Part shown: positions 56,292 through 64,000 of the stretch, piece after piece
How the letters are laid out: every line of letters begins with the position of its first letter
How positions within the stretch are numbered: the first letter of the stretch is position 1
NCBI RefSeq assembly: GCF_000300975.2
Contig: NZ_AEEC02000002.1
Location: 229,602-293,601, forward strand
Length of the DNA stretch: 64,000 nt
Direction: 5' to 3'
Source: Herbaspirillum frisingense GSF30
GTDB taxonomy: Bacteria; Pseudomonadota; Gammaproteobacteria; Burkholderiales; Burkholderiaceae_D
Position numbers and translations under genes: made by a program
The notes under the pieces: model-generated
Databases searched by the model: none
Told to the model about the DNA's origin: nothing
What the model saw: the letters and a program-made list of their open reading frames with translations, nothing else

Positions 56292-59150
56292 TTACTTCGC
56301 TTTCTTCTTCAGCAAGGGTGCCAGGTACTTGCCGGTGACGCTGGCCGGGTTCTTCGCCACGTCCTCCGGCGTGCCGGCCGCGACGATCTTGCCGCCGCCC
56401 GCGCCCCCTTCGGGCCCCAGATCGATGATCCAGTCGGCAGTCTTGATGACGTCCAGATTGTGCTCGATGATGGTCACCGTATTGCCCTGGTCGCGCAGGC
56501 GGTGGATCACCTTGAGCAGCAGGTCGATGTCATGGAAGTGCAGGCCGGTGGTCGGCTCATCCAGGATGTAGAGCGTGCGGCCGGTATCGCGCTTGGACAG
56601 TTCCAGCGACAGCTTCACGCGTTGCGCCTCGCCACCCGAGAGGGTGGTCGCGCTCTGGCCCAGCTTGATGTAGCCCAGGCCCACGTCCAGCAGCGTCTGC
56701 AGCTTGCGGGCGATCAGCGGTACCGGCTTGAAGAACTCATGGGCATCTTCAACCGTCATGTCGAGGATCTCGGTGATGTTCTTGCCCTTGTACTGGACTT
56801 CCAGTGTTTCGCGGTTGTAGCGCTTGCCGTGGCAGACGTCGCAAGGCACGTACACGTCCGGCAGGAAGTGCATTTCCACCTTGATCACGCCATCGCCCTG
56901 GCAGGCTTCGCAGCGCCCGCCCTTGACGTTGAAGGAGAAACGGCCGGCACTGTAACCACGTTCCTTGGCCATCGGCACCGTGGCGAACAGGTCGCGGATC
57001 GGCGTGAACAGGCCCGTATAGGTGGCCGGGTTGGAGCGTGGGGTACGGCCGATGGGAGCCTGGTCCACCGCGATCACCTTGTCGAAATGCTCCAGGCCGC
57101 CGATGGCTTCGTGCTCCGCCGGCTCGGTCTGCGAGCCATACAGGTGGCGCGCTGCCGACAGGTAGAGCGTGTCATTGACCAGGGTCGACTTGCCCGAACC
57201 GGAGACCCCGGTCACGCAGGTCAGCAGGCCCACCGGCAACTCCAGGTCAACGTTCTTGAGGTTGTTGCCGGAGGCGCCAGCGATGGTCAGCATGCGCGAC
57301 TCGTCGCAGGGCGTACGCTTCTTGGGGACCGAGATTTCCAGCGAGCCGTTGAGGTATTTGGCGGTCAGCGACTTCTTGTTCTTCAGGATTTCCGGCAGCG
57401 AGCCATGGGCGATCACGTCACCGCCGTGCACGCCCGCGCCGATGCCCATGTCGACGATGTAGTCGGCGGTACGGATGGCGTCTTCATCGTGTTCCACCAC
57501 CAGCACGGTGTTGCCGATGTCGCGCAGGTGGCGCAGGGTATCGATGAGACGGTCGTTGTCGCGCTGGTGCAGGCCGATGGAGGGTTCGTCCAGTACATAC
57601 ATCACGCCGGTCAGGCCCGAGCCGATCTGCGAGGCCAGGCGGATGCGCTGGGCTTCGCCGCCGGAAAGCGTGTCGGCGCTGCGCTCCAGGGACAGGTAGT
57701 CCAGCCCGACGTTGTTGAGGAAGGTCAGGCGCGAGACGATTTCCTTGATGATGCGGTCGGCGATTTCCTTCTTGGCGCCGGTCAGCTTCAGGGTCTCGAA
57801 GAAGGACAGGGTCTCGCGCAGGGGCGTAGCTGCCACCTCATAGATGGCGCGTTGCTGCTTGCCGCTGCCTACCTTCACGTAGCGTGCTTCCACCCGCAGG
57901 CGCGCGCCGTGGCAGGAAGGGCATTGCTTCTCGTTGATGAACTTGGCCAGCTCTTCCTTGACCGCCATCGAATCGGTCTCGCGGTAGCGGCGCTGCAGAT
58001 TGTTGACCACGCCTTCGAAGGTGTGCTCCTTGACCACGGTACGGCCGCGCTCGTTGACGTAGGCGAAGGGGATGGCCTGGCGGCCGGAACCGTACAGCAC
58101 CACCTGCTGGGCCTTGTCGTCGAGCTGCTCGAAGGGAACGTCGAGGTCGAAGTCGTAGAAGGCCGCGATGCTGGTGAGCATCTGGAAATAGAACTGGTTG
58201 CGACGGTCCCAGCCCTTGATCGCACCTGAAGCCAGCGACAGGTTGGGGAAGGCGACGATGCGCTTGGGATCGAAGAACTCGATATGGCCCAGGCCATCGC
58301 ATTCCGGGCAGGCCCCCATCGGGTTGTTGAAGGAGAACAGCCGCGGTTCCAGCTCCTGCAGCGAATAGCCGCAGATGGGGCAGGCGAACTTGTTGGAGTA
58401 CAGGTGTTCCTTGCCGCCATCCATTTCGAGCGCGATGGCGCGGCCATCGGCCAGACGCAGCGCGGTCTCGAAGCTTTCGGCCAGGCGCTGCTTGATTTCA
58501 GCCTTGACCTTGACGCGATCGATGACGACATCGATGGTGTGCTTCTCGGTCTTCTTCAGCTTGGGCAGGTCATCGACCTCGTAGACCTTGGCCGTGCCGG
58601 TGCCGCTCTGGATGCGAAAGCGCACGAAGCCCTGGGCCTGCATCTCCTCGAACAGGTCGGCATGCTCGCCCTTGCGGTTGGCCACTACCGGCGCCATGAT
58701 CATCAGCTTGGTATCTTCCGGCAGTGCCAGCACCGCATCGACCATCTGCGAGACCGATTGGGCCTCCAGCGGATGTTCGGGGTGGTCGGGGCAGTAGGGC
58801 GTGCCGACGCGGGCATACAGCAGGCGCAGGTAGTCGTGGATCTCGGTGACGGTGCCGACCGTGGAGCGCGGGTTGTGCGAAGTAGCCTTCTGCTCGATGG
58901 AGATCGCGGGAGACAGGCCCTCGATCATGTCCACGTCCGGCTTTTCCATCAGTTGCAGGAACTGGCGCGCATAGGCCGACAGGGACTCCACGTAGCGGCG
59001 CTGGCCCTCTGCATACAAGGTATCGAAGGCCAGCGAGGACTTGCCCGAACCGGACAGCCCGGTGATGACGATGAGCTTGTTGCGGGGGAGGTCTAGGTTG
59101 ATATTCTTGAGGTTGTGCGTGCGCGCGCCGCGAATGCGAATTTCTTCCAT
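56292..59150 (-). CDS. uvrA: Excinuclease ABC subunit A
   Basis: 952-residue DNA-damage sensor with two ABC modules. It starts [39 protein letters not shown] and contains [13 protein letters not shown], zinc sites (CPICGYSL to [16 protein letters not shown] to CDVCHGKRY), [16 protein letters not shown] and [15 protein letters not shown], and both Walker B blocks ([16 protein letters not shown]). It loads UvrB on damaged DNA. It is full length. Confidence 0.98.
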   Translation of the reverse strand: MEEIRIRGARTHNLKNINLDLPRNKLIVITGLSGSGKSSLAFDTLYAEGQRRYVESLSAYARQFLQLMEKPDVDMIEGLSPAISIEQKATSHNPRSTVGTVTEIHDYLRLLYARVGTPYCPDHPEHPLEAQSVSQMVDAVLALPEDTKLMIMAPVVANRKGEHADLFEEMQAQGFVRFRIQSGTGTAKVYEVDDLPKLKKTEKHTIDVVIDRVKVKAEIKQRLAESFETALRLADGRAIALEMDGGKEHLYSNKFACPICGYSLQELEPRLFSFNNPMGACPECDGLGHIEFFDPKRIVAFPNLSLASGAIKGWDRRNQFYFQMLTSIAAFYDFDLDVPFEQLDDKAQQVVLYGSGRQAIPFAYVNERGRTVVKEHTFEGVVNNLQRRYRETDSMAVKEELAKFINEKQCPSCHGARLRVEARYVKVGSGKQQRAIYEVAATPLRETLSFFETLKLTGAKKEIADRIIKEIVSRLTFLNNVGLDYLSLERSADTLSGGEAQRIRLASQIGSGLTGVMYVLDEPSIGLHQRDNDRLIDTLRHLRDIGNTVLVVEHDEDAIRTADYIVDMGIGAGVHGGDVIAHGSLPEILKNKKSLTAKYLNGSLEISVPKKRTPCDESRMLTIAGASGNNLKNVDLELPVGLLTCVTGVSGSGKSTLVNDTLYLSAARHLYGSQTEPAEHEAIGGLEHFDKVIAVDQAPIGRTPRSNPATYTGLFTPIRDLFATVPMAKERGYSAGRFSFNVKGGRCEACQGDGVIKVEMHFLPDVYVPCDVCHGKRYNRETLEVQYKGKNITEILDMTVEDAHEFFKPVPLIARKLQTLLDVGLGYIKLGQSATTLSGGEAQRVKLSLELSKRDTGRTLYILDEPTTGLHFHDIDLLLKVIHRLRDQGNTVTIIEHNLDVIKTADWIIDLGPEGGAGGGKIVAAGTPEDVAKNPASVTGKYLAPLLKKKAK

Positions 59151-59460
59151 GGATGCCTTCAGCTAGGGGTTTCCTGCCGCCGCGTGGAATGACGCCTTGC
59201 GCGGAGCAGCGGTGGGACAACATGTAACTATAACAGGACTGCGAACGGCCGGCAGGCAGGCCGGCGGCGCCAGATGACCCATGTGGGAACACATCCGGGA
59301 AATGAAAGCGCGGCAGTAGGAAAAGCGCCCCGGATGGAGCGCAAATGACGCAGGAAATCGTCAGCGCCGGCATTCTGCAGAATGCGTCGGCCAGCAAAAA
59401 GCCGGCGCGTGGTCGGCTCGTATTCCCAGGGCGATGGACGCGCTGGACAGCGACCGATGT
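59151..59460. other. Intergenic region upstream of uvrA
   Basis: 310 bases between the glycosyltransferase stop and the uvrA start. No gene and no LexA-type CTG-N10-CAG palindrome is evident. It probably carries the uvrA promoter. Confidence 0.4.
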
Positions 59461-61215
59461 TTAACCGGCGCGCTGCCAGACCTTGAAGAGCTGTCCGTCA
59501 TCGCCATCGCGGCGCCCTTCCCAGAACAGCGTCCAGTGACCTTTGGGACGGTGGGTGACACCAGGGGTTTGCTGGATCACCCAGCGGCATTCGGTCGTTC
59601 CGGTAGCGTCGATGGGCTGGTGCAGGACGCCCGTGTAGTAGTACAGCATCGGTGCTTCCGACTCGCCCAGGTTCTGGCTGGCCATGCAGTCGTCGGCATG
59701 CCAGGCGGGCGCGAGCCGGGTATTCAGGTCGGCGTAGACGAACTCATAACTTTTCCCGTAGTCGGCCCACGGCAGCAGCAGCGTGAAGGCCAGGCCCCAC
59801 ATCAGCGTGATGCCGCCAAACCAGGAAAACGCGCCACGCCATTGGCCGGCCAGCTGCAAGAGACCCAGCGAGGCGATCCACAGGATGCTCATGGCGCCGG
59901 CCGCCAGCAAGGCCAGCGGCTGGATCGGAGTGACATATTCCAGCGGCAGCCACTTGCCCATGAAACCGATCCAGTGATGATGTTCGACCGGCAAGGTCGA
60001 GATGACATAGATGGCCCAGATGCCCACGGCCATCAGGCCGAAGGCCACACGCGCCAGCCAGTCCCAACCCAGATTGAATGCGTCCGGAAGACGCGGGATG
60101 GCGCGCGCGCCCAGCATCGCCAGCGGCAGCAGCACCGGCAGCAGATACAACTGGCGGGCCGTGGCCGAGCTTTGCAGCACGGCCAGGCTGATCGCAGCGA
60201 AGACCAGCGGCATGGCGACCCGTGAACTGCGGGCCTGGCGCCAGTCGCCGCTGGCCAGGCCCAGCAAGGCCAGTAGCGAGCCGGGCAGGGCGAAACCGGC
60301 CAGTGCCCGCAGGATCACGGTGTGATCATTGTCCGAGCCCAGTTTCTTCACCGAAAAGCCGAAGAAGCGGCCGACGTTGTTATCCCAGAACCATTCCATG
60401 AACAGTGGCACCGAGTGCTGCGCCAGCAGGGCCGGCCAGATCACGAAGAAAGGCAGTGACACCAGCACCGCCAGACCCACCATCTTCCAGTAGGTGCGGT
60501 GGCGGCAGGACTGCACCAGCAAGCCCAGCACCAGTGCCGTGGCCGCGAAGGTCAGCGGTACGAACAGGCCCTTGCTCATCTCGGTGATTCCCACACCCAG
60601 GCCGAACCAGAACGCAGCGGTCCACGATGGCGTGCGGCGTTCCTGGTTCAGGGCGATGGCCAGCAGGCCATAGGTAGCCATGGTGGCGCCGGTAACCAGC
60701 GCCACGTCAGTGAACATGTCATGGGCATGCTTGACCATGCCGGGGGAACCGGCGAACAGCGCCAGCGTCGCCAGTACCGGCAGGCTCATCAGGCTGCGCT
60801 GGTTCCACATCATCTGGGCGATGCGCGCCACGAAGACCAGCGTCACCAGGTTGTAGAGCACGCTGGCCAGGCGCGCACCCTCGTGGTACGGCAGCAGCGG
60901 ATGCAGCAGCTTGGCCAGGAACACGGCCGTCCAGTAGTACAGCGGCGGCTTTTCCATGAACGGCCGGCCGGCATTGGTCGGCACCAGATACTCACCCGAA
61001 GTCAGCATGTGATGGATCATGCCGAAGGAATAGGTTTCGTCCTGCTTCCACGGCCCATGGCCGAAGATGCCCGGCAGCAGCCAGGCTGCGCCGGCCAGGA
61101 CCAGCAGCAGCCAGGCCATGCGCGAGGACAGGGCGTGCTGACCCAAGACCGGTGCCGATGTCGTCGAAAGAGATGGCCCTGGCTTGCGTTCAGAGACCGA
61201 ATCGAATAGGAACAT
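59461..61215 (-). CDS. ArnT-like glycosyltransferase (PMT/GT39-type)
   Basis: 584-residue membrane glycosyltransferase using a lipid-linked sugar donor. The first periplasmic loop reads GHGPWKQDETYSFGMIHHML and GRPFMEKPPLYYWTAVFLAKL, with the acidic residues and EKPPLYYW that mark ArnT-type enzymes. About eleven to twelve membrane segments follow, then a C-terminal soluble domain. ArnT adds aminoarabinose to lipid A; the sugar here is unknown since no arn operon is present. It is inserted between uvrA and the MFS gene. Confidence 0.85.
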   Translation of the reverse strand: MFLFDSVSERKPGPSLSTTSAPVLGQHALSSRMAWLLLVLAGAAWLLPGIFGHGPWKQDETYSFGMIHHMLTSGEYLVPTNAGRPFMEKPPLYYWTAVFLAKLLHPLLPYHEGARLASVLYNLVTLVFVARIAQMMWNQRSLMSLPVLATLALFAGSPGMVKHAHDMFTDVALVTGATMATYGLLAIALNQERRTPSWTAAFWFGLGVGITEMSKGLFVPLTFAATALVLGLLVQSCRHRTYWKMVGLAVLVSLPFFVIWPALLAQHSVPLFMEWFWDNNVGRFFGFSVKKLGSDNDHTVILRALAGFALPGSLLALLGLASGDWRQARSSRVAMPLVFAAISLAVLQSSATARQLYLLPVLLPLAMLGARAIPRLPDAFNLGWDWLARVAFGLMAVGIWAIYVISTLPVEHHHWIGFMGKWLPLEYVTPIQPLALLAAGAMSILWIASLGLLQLAGQWRGAFSWFGGITLMWGLAFTLLLPWADYGKSYEFVYADLNTRLAPAWHADDCMASQNLGESEAPMLYYYTGVLHQPIDATGTTECRWVIQQTPGVTHRPKGHWTLFWEGRRDGDDGQLFKVWQRAG

Positions 61216-61740
61216 GCTGAATACGGATGCGAGCCGCCTGCGCTGCCCGCGAAAAATTCAAAAACCGAAAACCTGGGAGCAGAGCGGCAACAAACGTGAT
61301 CCTCGGCGCGCCTTGGCGCAGTGCCTGGTGCTCTTCGCCATCCTCTGCATCGGGTTTTCTCCCCCCTTGATGCGTGCTTGCTTTATTTTTCTTGGCGAGG
61401 ATTATTGCCTGGCGAAAATCTTCCGGTAATGGAAGTCGGCGGCTGTTATAGGACACTGCAGAAAAAATGAGCAAGTCGACATTTTGGCATAAGCATTGAA
61501 CTAAATGACGTATTTGTCAGGAAAGGTGTGAAGATTTGCTACATTCCGCCGTTTGCTGACCGCGCATTGTTGGATTGATGCAGCACATGGAAGCGCGCTA
61601 AACCCGTCGGATCGGTACAGAGCTCGTCAGGCGGGCTCCCGAGGCGCCGGACTATGCTGTTACCATACTGCCTTTGTCCTACAGCCCGGTTTCACGAAAG
61701 GCCGGGCAGCCGCCAACGCCAGCCCCTACACGTCACACGT
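61216..61740. other. Divergent intergenic region, glycosyltransferase and MFS genes
   Basis: 525 bases without a convincing gene. The middle (about 61430-61560) is AT-richer and probably holds the two divergent promoters. No repeat, RNA or operator is recognised. Confidence 0.45.
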
Positions 61741-62982
61741 ATGTCCCACGACACAAGTTCATCCGCACAGCCTGAGAAAACCGGCATGTCGCGCGCCGAG
61801 GTGCGTGCCAGCGTTTCCCTGGCCTCGATCTTTTCCCTGCGCATGCTGGGCCTGTTCCTGGTGTTGCCGGTGTTTGCCGTGCACGCCCACAGCCTGCCCG
61901 GGGGCGACAGCGATACCCTGGTCGGCATCGCCCTGGGCATCTATGGACTGGCGCAGGCCTGTGGACAGATTCCCTACGGGATTGCCTCCGACCGCTATGG
62001 CCGCAAGCGCATCATCGTCATCGGCCTGTTGCTGTTTGCGCTGGGCTCCTTCGTGGCCGCTGGTGCCCAGAGCGTGATGTGGCTGCTGGTGGGACGAGCG
62101 CTGCAGGGTTCGGGCGCGATCTCTGCCGCCATCACCGCCTTCATCGCCGATTCCACCCGCGAGGAACATCGCACCAAGGCCATGGCCATGGTGGGTGCCT
62201 CCATCGGGGTAACCTTCGCGGTCTCGATGGTGGCCTCACCACTGCTCTACGAGTCGATTGGCATGGGTGGCATCTTCGGCCTGACCGGCGTGCTCTCCCT
62301 GCTGGCTATCGCGGTGGTGCTATGGGTGGTACCGGCGGCGCCGATGGTACAGGCCAGGCGGGTGTCGCTGGCCGAGGTGCTGCGCCAGACTGAACTTCTG
62401 CGCCTGAACTGGGGTGTATTCACGCTGCACCTGACCCAGGTTGCCATGTTCCTGGTGGTGCCGGCAGCGCTCGTGCAATCGGCTGGCCTGCCGCTGGGTG
62501 AACACTGGAAGATCTATCTGCCGGTGGTTCTGGCCTCCTTCGTGCTGATGCTGCCGCCGATCATCGTGGCCGAGAAGTACGGGCGCATGAAGCCGGTCTT
62601 CGTCGGCGCCATCAGCCTGATGCTGCTGGTGCAGGTGGGCTTCTGGCTGGTGTTGTCCCAACCGCTGGGAAGTCTCTGGATGCTGGTGACCCTGCTGTTC
62701 CTGTTCTTCGTCGCCTTCAACATCCTGGAAGCGGCCCAGCCTTCGCTGGTGTCCCGTATTGCCCCTCCAGCGGCCAAGGGCGCGGCGCTGGGCGTCTATA
62801 ACACCCTGCAGGCGCTGGGTTTGTCCTGCGGCGGCGCCCTGGGTGGCTGGCTTAAACAAAATGTGGGGAATTCCGCGGTGTTCCTCTTGTCTGCTGTGCT
62901 CACCCTGACCTGGCTTATAATCGCGGCTAACATGAAAAACCTGCCGCGCCGTTCAGCGCCGGCGGCGGGTGCAACAGCCTAA
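61741..62982 (+). CDS. MFS transporter, YajR-like
   Basis: 413-residue major facilitator with twelve membrane segments. SIFSLRMLGLFLVLPVFAVHAHSLPGGDSDTLVGIALGIYGLAQACGQIPYGIASDRYGRKR has the motif-A-type loop DRYGRKR, and the N-terminal part is that of the YajR/sugar-efflux subgroup. The C-terminal cytoplasmic domain of E. coli YajR is absent. Start 61741 (MSHDTSSS) follows family length; the frame extends to 61654. It is 18 bases before ssb and likely co-transcribed. The substrate is unknown. Confidence 0.87.
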   Translation: MSHDTSSSAQPEKTGMSRAEVRASVSLASIFSLRMLGLFLVLPVFAVHAHSLPGGDSDTLVGIALGIYGLAQACGQIPYGIASDRYGRKRIIVIGLLLFALGSFVAAGAQSVMWLLVGRALQGSGAISAAITAFIADSTREEHRTKAMAMVGASIGVTFAVSMVASPLLYESIGMGGIFGLTGVLSLLAIAVVLWVVPAAPMVQARRVSLAEVLRQTELLRLNWGVFTLHLTQVAMFLVVPAALVQSAGLPLGEHWKIYLPVVLASFVLMLPPIIVAEKYGRMKPVFVGAISLMLLVQVGFWLVLSQPLGSLWMLVTLLFLFFVAFNILEAAQPSLVSRIAPPAAKGAALGVYNTLQALGLSCGGALGGWLKQNVGNSAVFLLSAVLTLTWLIIAANMKNLPRRSAPAAGATA

Positions 62983-63000
62983 ACGTATTCAGGAGAAACA

Positions 63001-63537
63001 ATGGCATCGGTCAATAAAGTCATCATCGTCGGCAACCTGGGGCGCGACCCGGAAACACGCTACATGCCCAACGGCGAAGCCGTCACCAACATCGCCGTCG
63101 CCACGACCGAGAGCTGGAAGGACAAGAATTCCGGCGAAAAGAAGGAGCTAACCGAGTGGCACCGCATCACCTTCTATCGCAAGCTGGCTGAAATCGCCGG
63201 CCAGTACCTGAAGAAGGGCTCGCAGATCTACGTCGAAGGCCGCCTGCAGACGCGCAAGTGGCAGGACAAGGAAGGCGTGGAGCGCTACACCACGGAAATC
63301 ATCGCCGATACCATGCAGATGCTGGGCGGCCGCCAGGGCGCGGGCGGTGGTGGTGGCATGGATGAAGGCGGCTACGGCAGCGGTGGTGGCGGTGCAGGCA
63401 GCTACGGCGGCGGCGCACCTCGCCAGAGCGCTGGCGGTAATGCGGGTGGTGGCGGTGGTGGCGGCGCCCCGCGCCAGCAGCCGGCCCAGCGCCCGGCGCC
63501 GAACTTCTCGGACATGGATGACGATATTCCCTTCTGA
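63001..63537 (+). CDS. ssb: Single-stranded DNA-binding protein
   Basis: 178-residue SSB. The OB fold spans about 1-110 ([65 protein letters not shown]), followed by a Gly-rich linker (about 112-165) and the acidic tip DMDDDIPF that recruits repair and replication partners. AGGAGA precedes the ATG, and a strong terminator follows. Confidence 0.98.
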   Translation: MASVNKVIIVGNLGRDPETRYMPNGEAVTNIAVATTESWKDKNSGEKKELTEWHRITFYRKLAEIAGQYLKKGSQIYVEGRLQTRKWQDKEGVERYTTEIIADTMQMLGGRQGAGGGGGMDEGGYGSGGGGAGSYGGGAPRQSAGGNAGGGGGGGAPRQQPAQRPAPNFSDMDDDIPF

Positions 63538-63580
63538 TCCGTTTCCCGCAGGCTGCGAATGCGGCCTTGCTCTTCTGAAG

Positions 63581-63616
63581 AACCCCTCGTCTGCCTACGC
63601 AGCGAGGGGTTTTTTC
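63581..63616 (+). terminator. Terminator after ssb
   Basis: AACCCCTCG (63581-63589) and CGAGGGGTT (63603-63611) form the stem, followed by a seven-base T-run. Confidence 0.9.
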
Positions 63617-63620
63617 ATGG

Positions 63621-63646
63621 GCCCAGATTTCAACTGAAACCTGGGC
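63621..63646. promoter_or_regulatory. Inverted repeat ahead of the micro-ORF array
   Basis: GCCCAGATTTCA (63621-63632) and TGAAACCTGGGC (63635-63646) pair over 12 bases with one mismatch and a 2-base centre. No T-run follows on either strand. It may be an operator or an RNA hairpin in the leader of the array. Confidence 0.5.
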
Positions 63647-63745
63647 GAGCAAACCTGCAATGTGGCGGTAACCGGTCAACGCGATGATGACAACAAGCCG
63701 AAGCAAACAGCATCGGTCTCAACCCACCAGATCAAGGAGAACACC

Positions 63746-63805
63746 ATGCTTATCGGACTCATCATCGCCTTCGCTGAAACCATGTCCCACATCTTCGGCG
63801 GCTGA
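63746..63805 (+). CDS. Tandem micro-ORF 1, 19-residue hydrophobic peptide
   Basis: Encodes MLIGLIIAFAETMSHIFGG. AAGGAG (63734-63739) lies 6 bases before the ATG, an ideal site. The peptide has a hydrophobic first half, one acidic residue in the middle and an FGG end, so it could form a short amphipathic or membrane helix. It differs from peptides 2 and 3 only by mild changes (I/V, A/V, E/D, H/R, I/L). The function is unknown; type I toxin-like or secreted amphipathic peptide are possibilities. Confidence 0.7.
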   Translation: MLIGLIIAFAETMSHIFGG

Positions 63806-63831
63806 TTGGCTGTCACTACAAGGAGAACACC

Positions 63832-63891
63832 ATGCTCGTCGGACTCATCGTCGTTTTCGCTGACACCATGTCCCGCCTCTTCGGCGGCTGA
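63832..63891 (+). CDS. Tandem micro-ORF 2, 19-residue hydrophobic peptide
   Basis: Encodes MLVGLIVVFADTMSRLFGG with AAGGAG (63820-63825) 6 bases before the ATG. The protein is identical to that of unit 3 although two codons differ (CTC/CTG and GTT/GTC), a sign that the peptide, not just the DNA, is kept. No cysteine and no signal-peptidase site; net charge about zero. Confidence 0.72.
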   Translation: MLVGLIVVFADTMSRLFGG

Positions 63892-63917
63892 TCGCCCACT
63901 ACTACAAGGAGAACACC

Positions 63918-63977
63918 ATGCTCGTCGGACTGATCGTCGTCTTCGCTGACACCATGTCCCGCCTCTTCGGCGGCTGA
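63918..63977 (+). CDS. Tandem micro-ORF 3, 19-residue hydrophobic peptide
   Basis: Same 19-residue product as unit 2, with AAGGAG at 63906-63911. A fourth Shine-Dalgarno (63992-63997) follows at the same spacing just before the window ends, so the array continues. All units are in one orientation and lie too close together for separate promoters, implying one polycistronic transcript. Confidence 0.72.
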   Translation: MLVGLIVVFADTMSRLFGG

Positions 63978-64000
63978 TCGCCCACTACTACAAGGAGAAC

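Larger units (their letters stand above)
63733..64000 (+). repeat. 86-bp tandem repeat, three full units and the start of a fourth
   Basis: Exact 86-base spacing between start codons (63746, 63832, 63918, next predicted at 64004 beyond the window). Each unit has a 60-base ORF and a 26-base spacer ending in CAAGGAGAACACC. Spacers 2 and 3 are identical as far as visible; spacer 1 differs in its first half. Confidence 0.95.

Noticed and set aside
52038..58229. Several frames of about 490-670 codons opposite the Kef, chemoreceptor and uvrA genes
   Set aside because: All are antisense shadows of well-conserved genes and have no family features.
59151..59460. LexA-type SOS box before uvrA
   Set aside because: No CTG-N10-CAG palindrome could be found in the gap.
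63733..64000. CRISPR array
   Set aside because: Units are 86 bases with coding content, no variable spacers, and no cas genes nearby.

Overview
The window reads as a high-GC chromosomal segment of a betaproteobacterium of the Burkholderiales, most like Herbaspirillum and its relatives in the Oxalobacteraceae. Grounds for this are a Burkholderia-type trimeric porin, the kdsD-kdsC-lptC-lptA-lptB-rpoN-hpf gene order, a short hpf, the uvrA/MFS/ssb neighbourhood, and a dense block of aromatic catabolism served by branched-chain-type ABC importers. The genus is inference. No tRNA, rRNA, insertion sequence, prophage or CRISPR array was seen.

Layout. Positions 1-10058 (minus) hold one long operon: crotonase, feruloyl-CoA synthetase-like ligase, thiolase, SDR dehydrogenase, 4-hydroxybenzoyl-CoA-type thioesterase, then a Liv-type importer (binding protein, LivH, a LivM-LivG fusion, and LivF cut by the window edge). 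Positions 10349-20842 hold a second binding protein, a porin, an IclR regulator, and a pcaIJF-livHMGF operon. Positions 20859-23127 hold an HD-GYP protein and a LysR regulator. Positions 23143-27217 hold a MarR regulator and vanAB with a third binding protein, followed by a large nested inverted-repeat element (27264-28004). Positions 28023-35357 hold pcaHGB, a pcaC-pcaD fusion, a second IclR regulator, and an AraC regulator divergent from pobA. Positions 35407-40269 are miscellaneous: small membrane protein, FMN-binding protein, CPBP protease, AraC/GyrI regulator, hypothetical protein, pseudo-receiver and Lrp regulator. Positions 40583-45216 carry an aceE without aceF or lpd, an SDR, ubiX and grxD. 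Positions 45591-51275 carry the LPS export, Kdo and sigma-54 cluster. Positions 51645-63537 carry a Kef-type antiporter, a chemoreceptor, a PhyH-type dioxygenase, uvrA, an ArnT-like glycosyltransferase, an MFS transporter and ssb. The last 270 bases are an 86-bp tandem array of identical-looking 19-residue ORFs, each with its own Shine-Dalgarno sequence, running off the window.

How the genes fit together. The first 35 kb encode an almost unbroken inferred route for plant phenylpropanoids. Hydroxycinnamates are activated to CoA thioesters, shortened by hydratase, dehydrogenase and thiolase, and freed by the thioesterase as 4-hydroxybenzoate or vanillate. PobA and VanAB convert these to protocatechuate. 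PcaHG, PcaB, the PcaC-PcaD fusion, PcaIJ and PcaF then give succinyl-CoA and acetyl-CoA. No aldehyde dehydrogenase is present, which favours the beta-oxidative over the retro-aldol route. Half-sites of the PcaR/PcaU type recur in front of the second binding-protein gene, pcaI and pcaH, which suggests one regulon. The most novel-looking item is the tandem micro-ORF array at the right edge.
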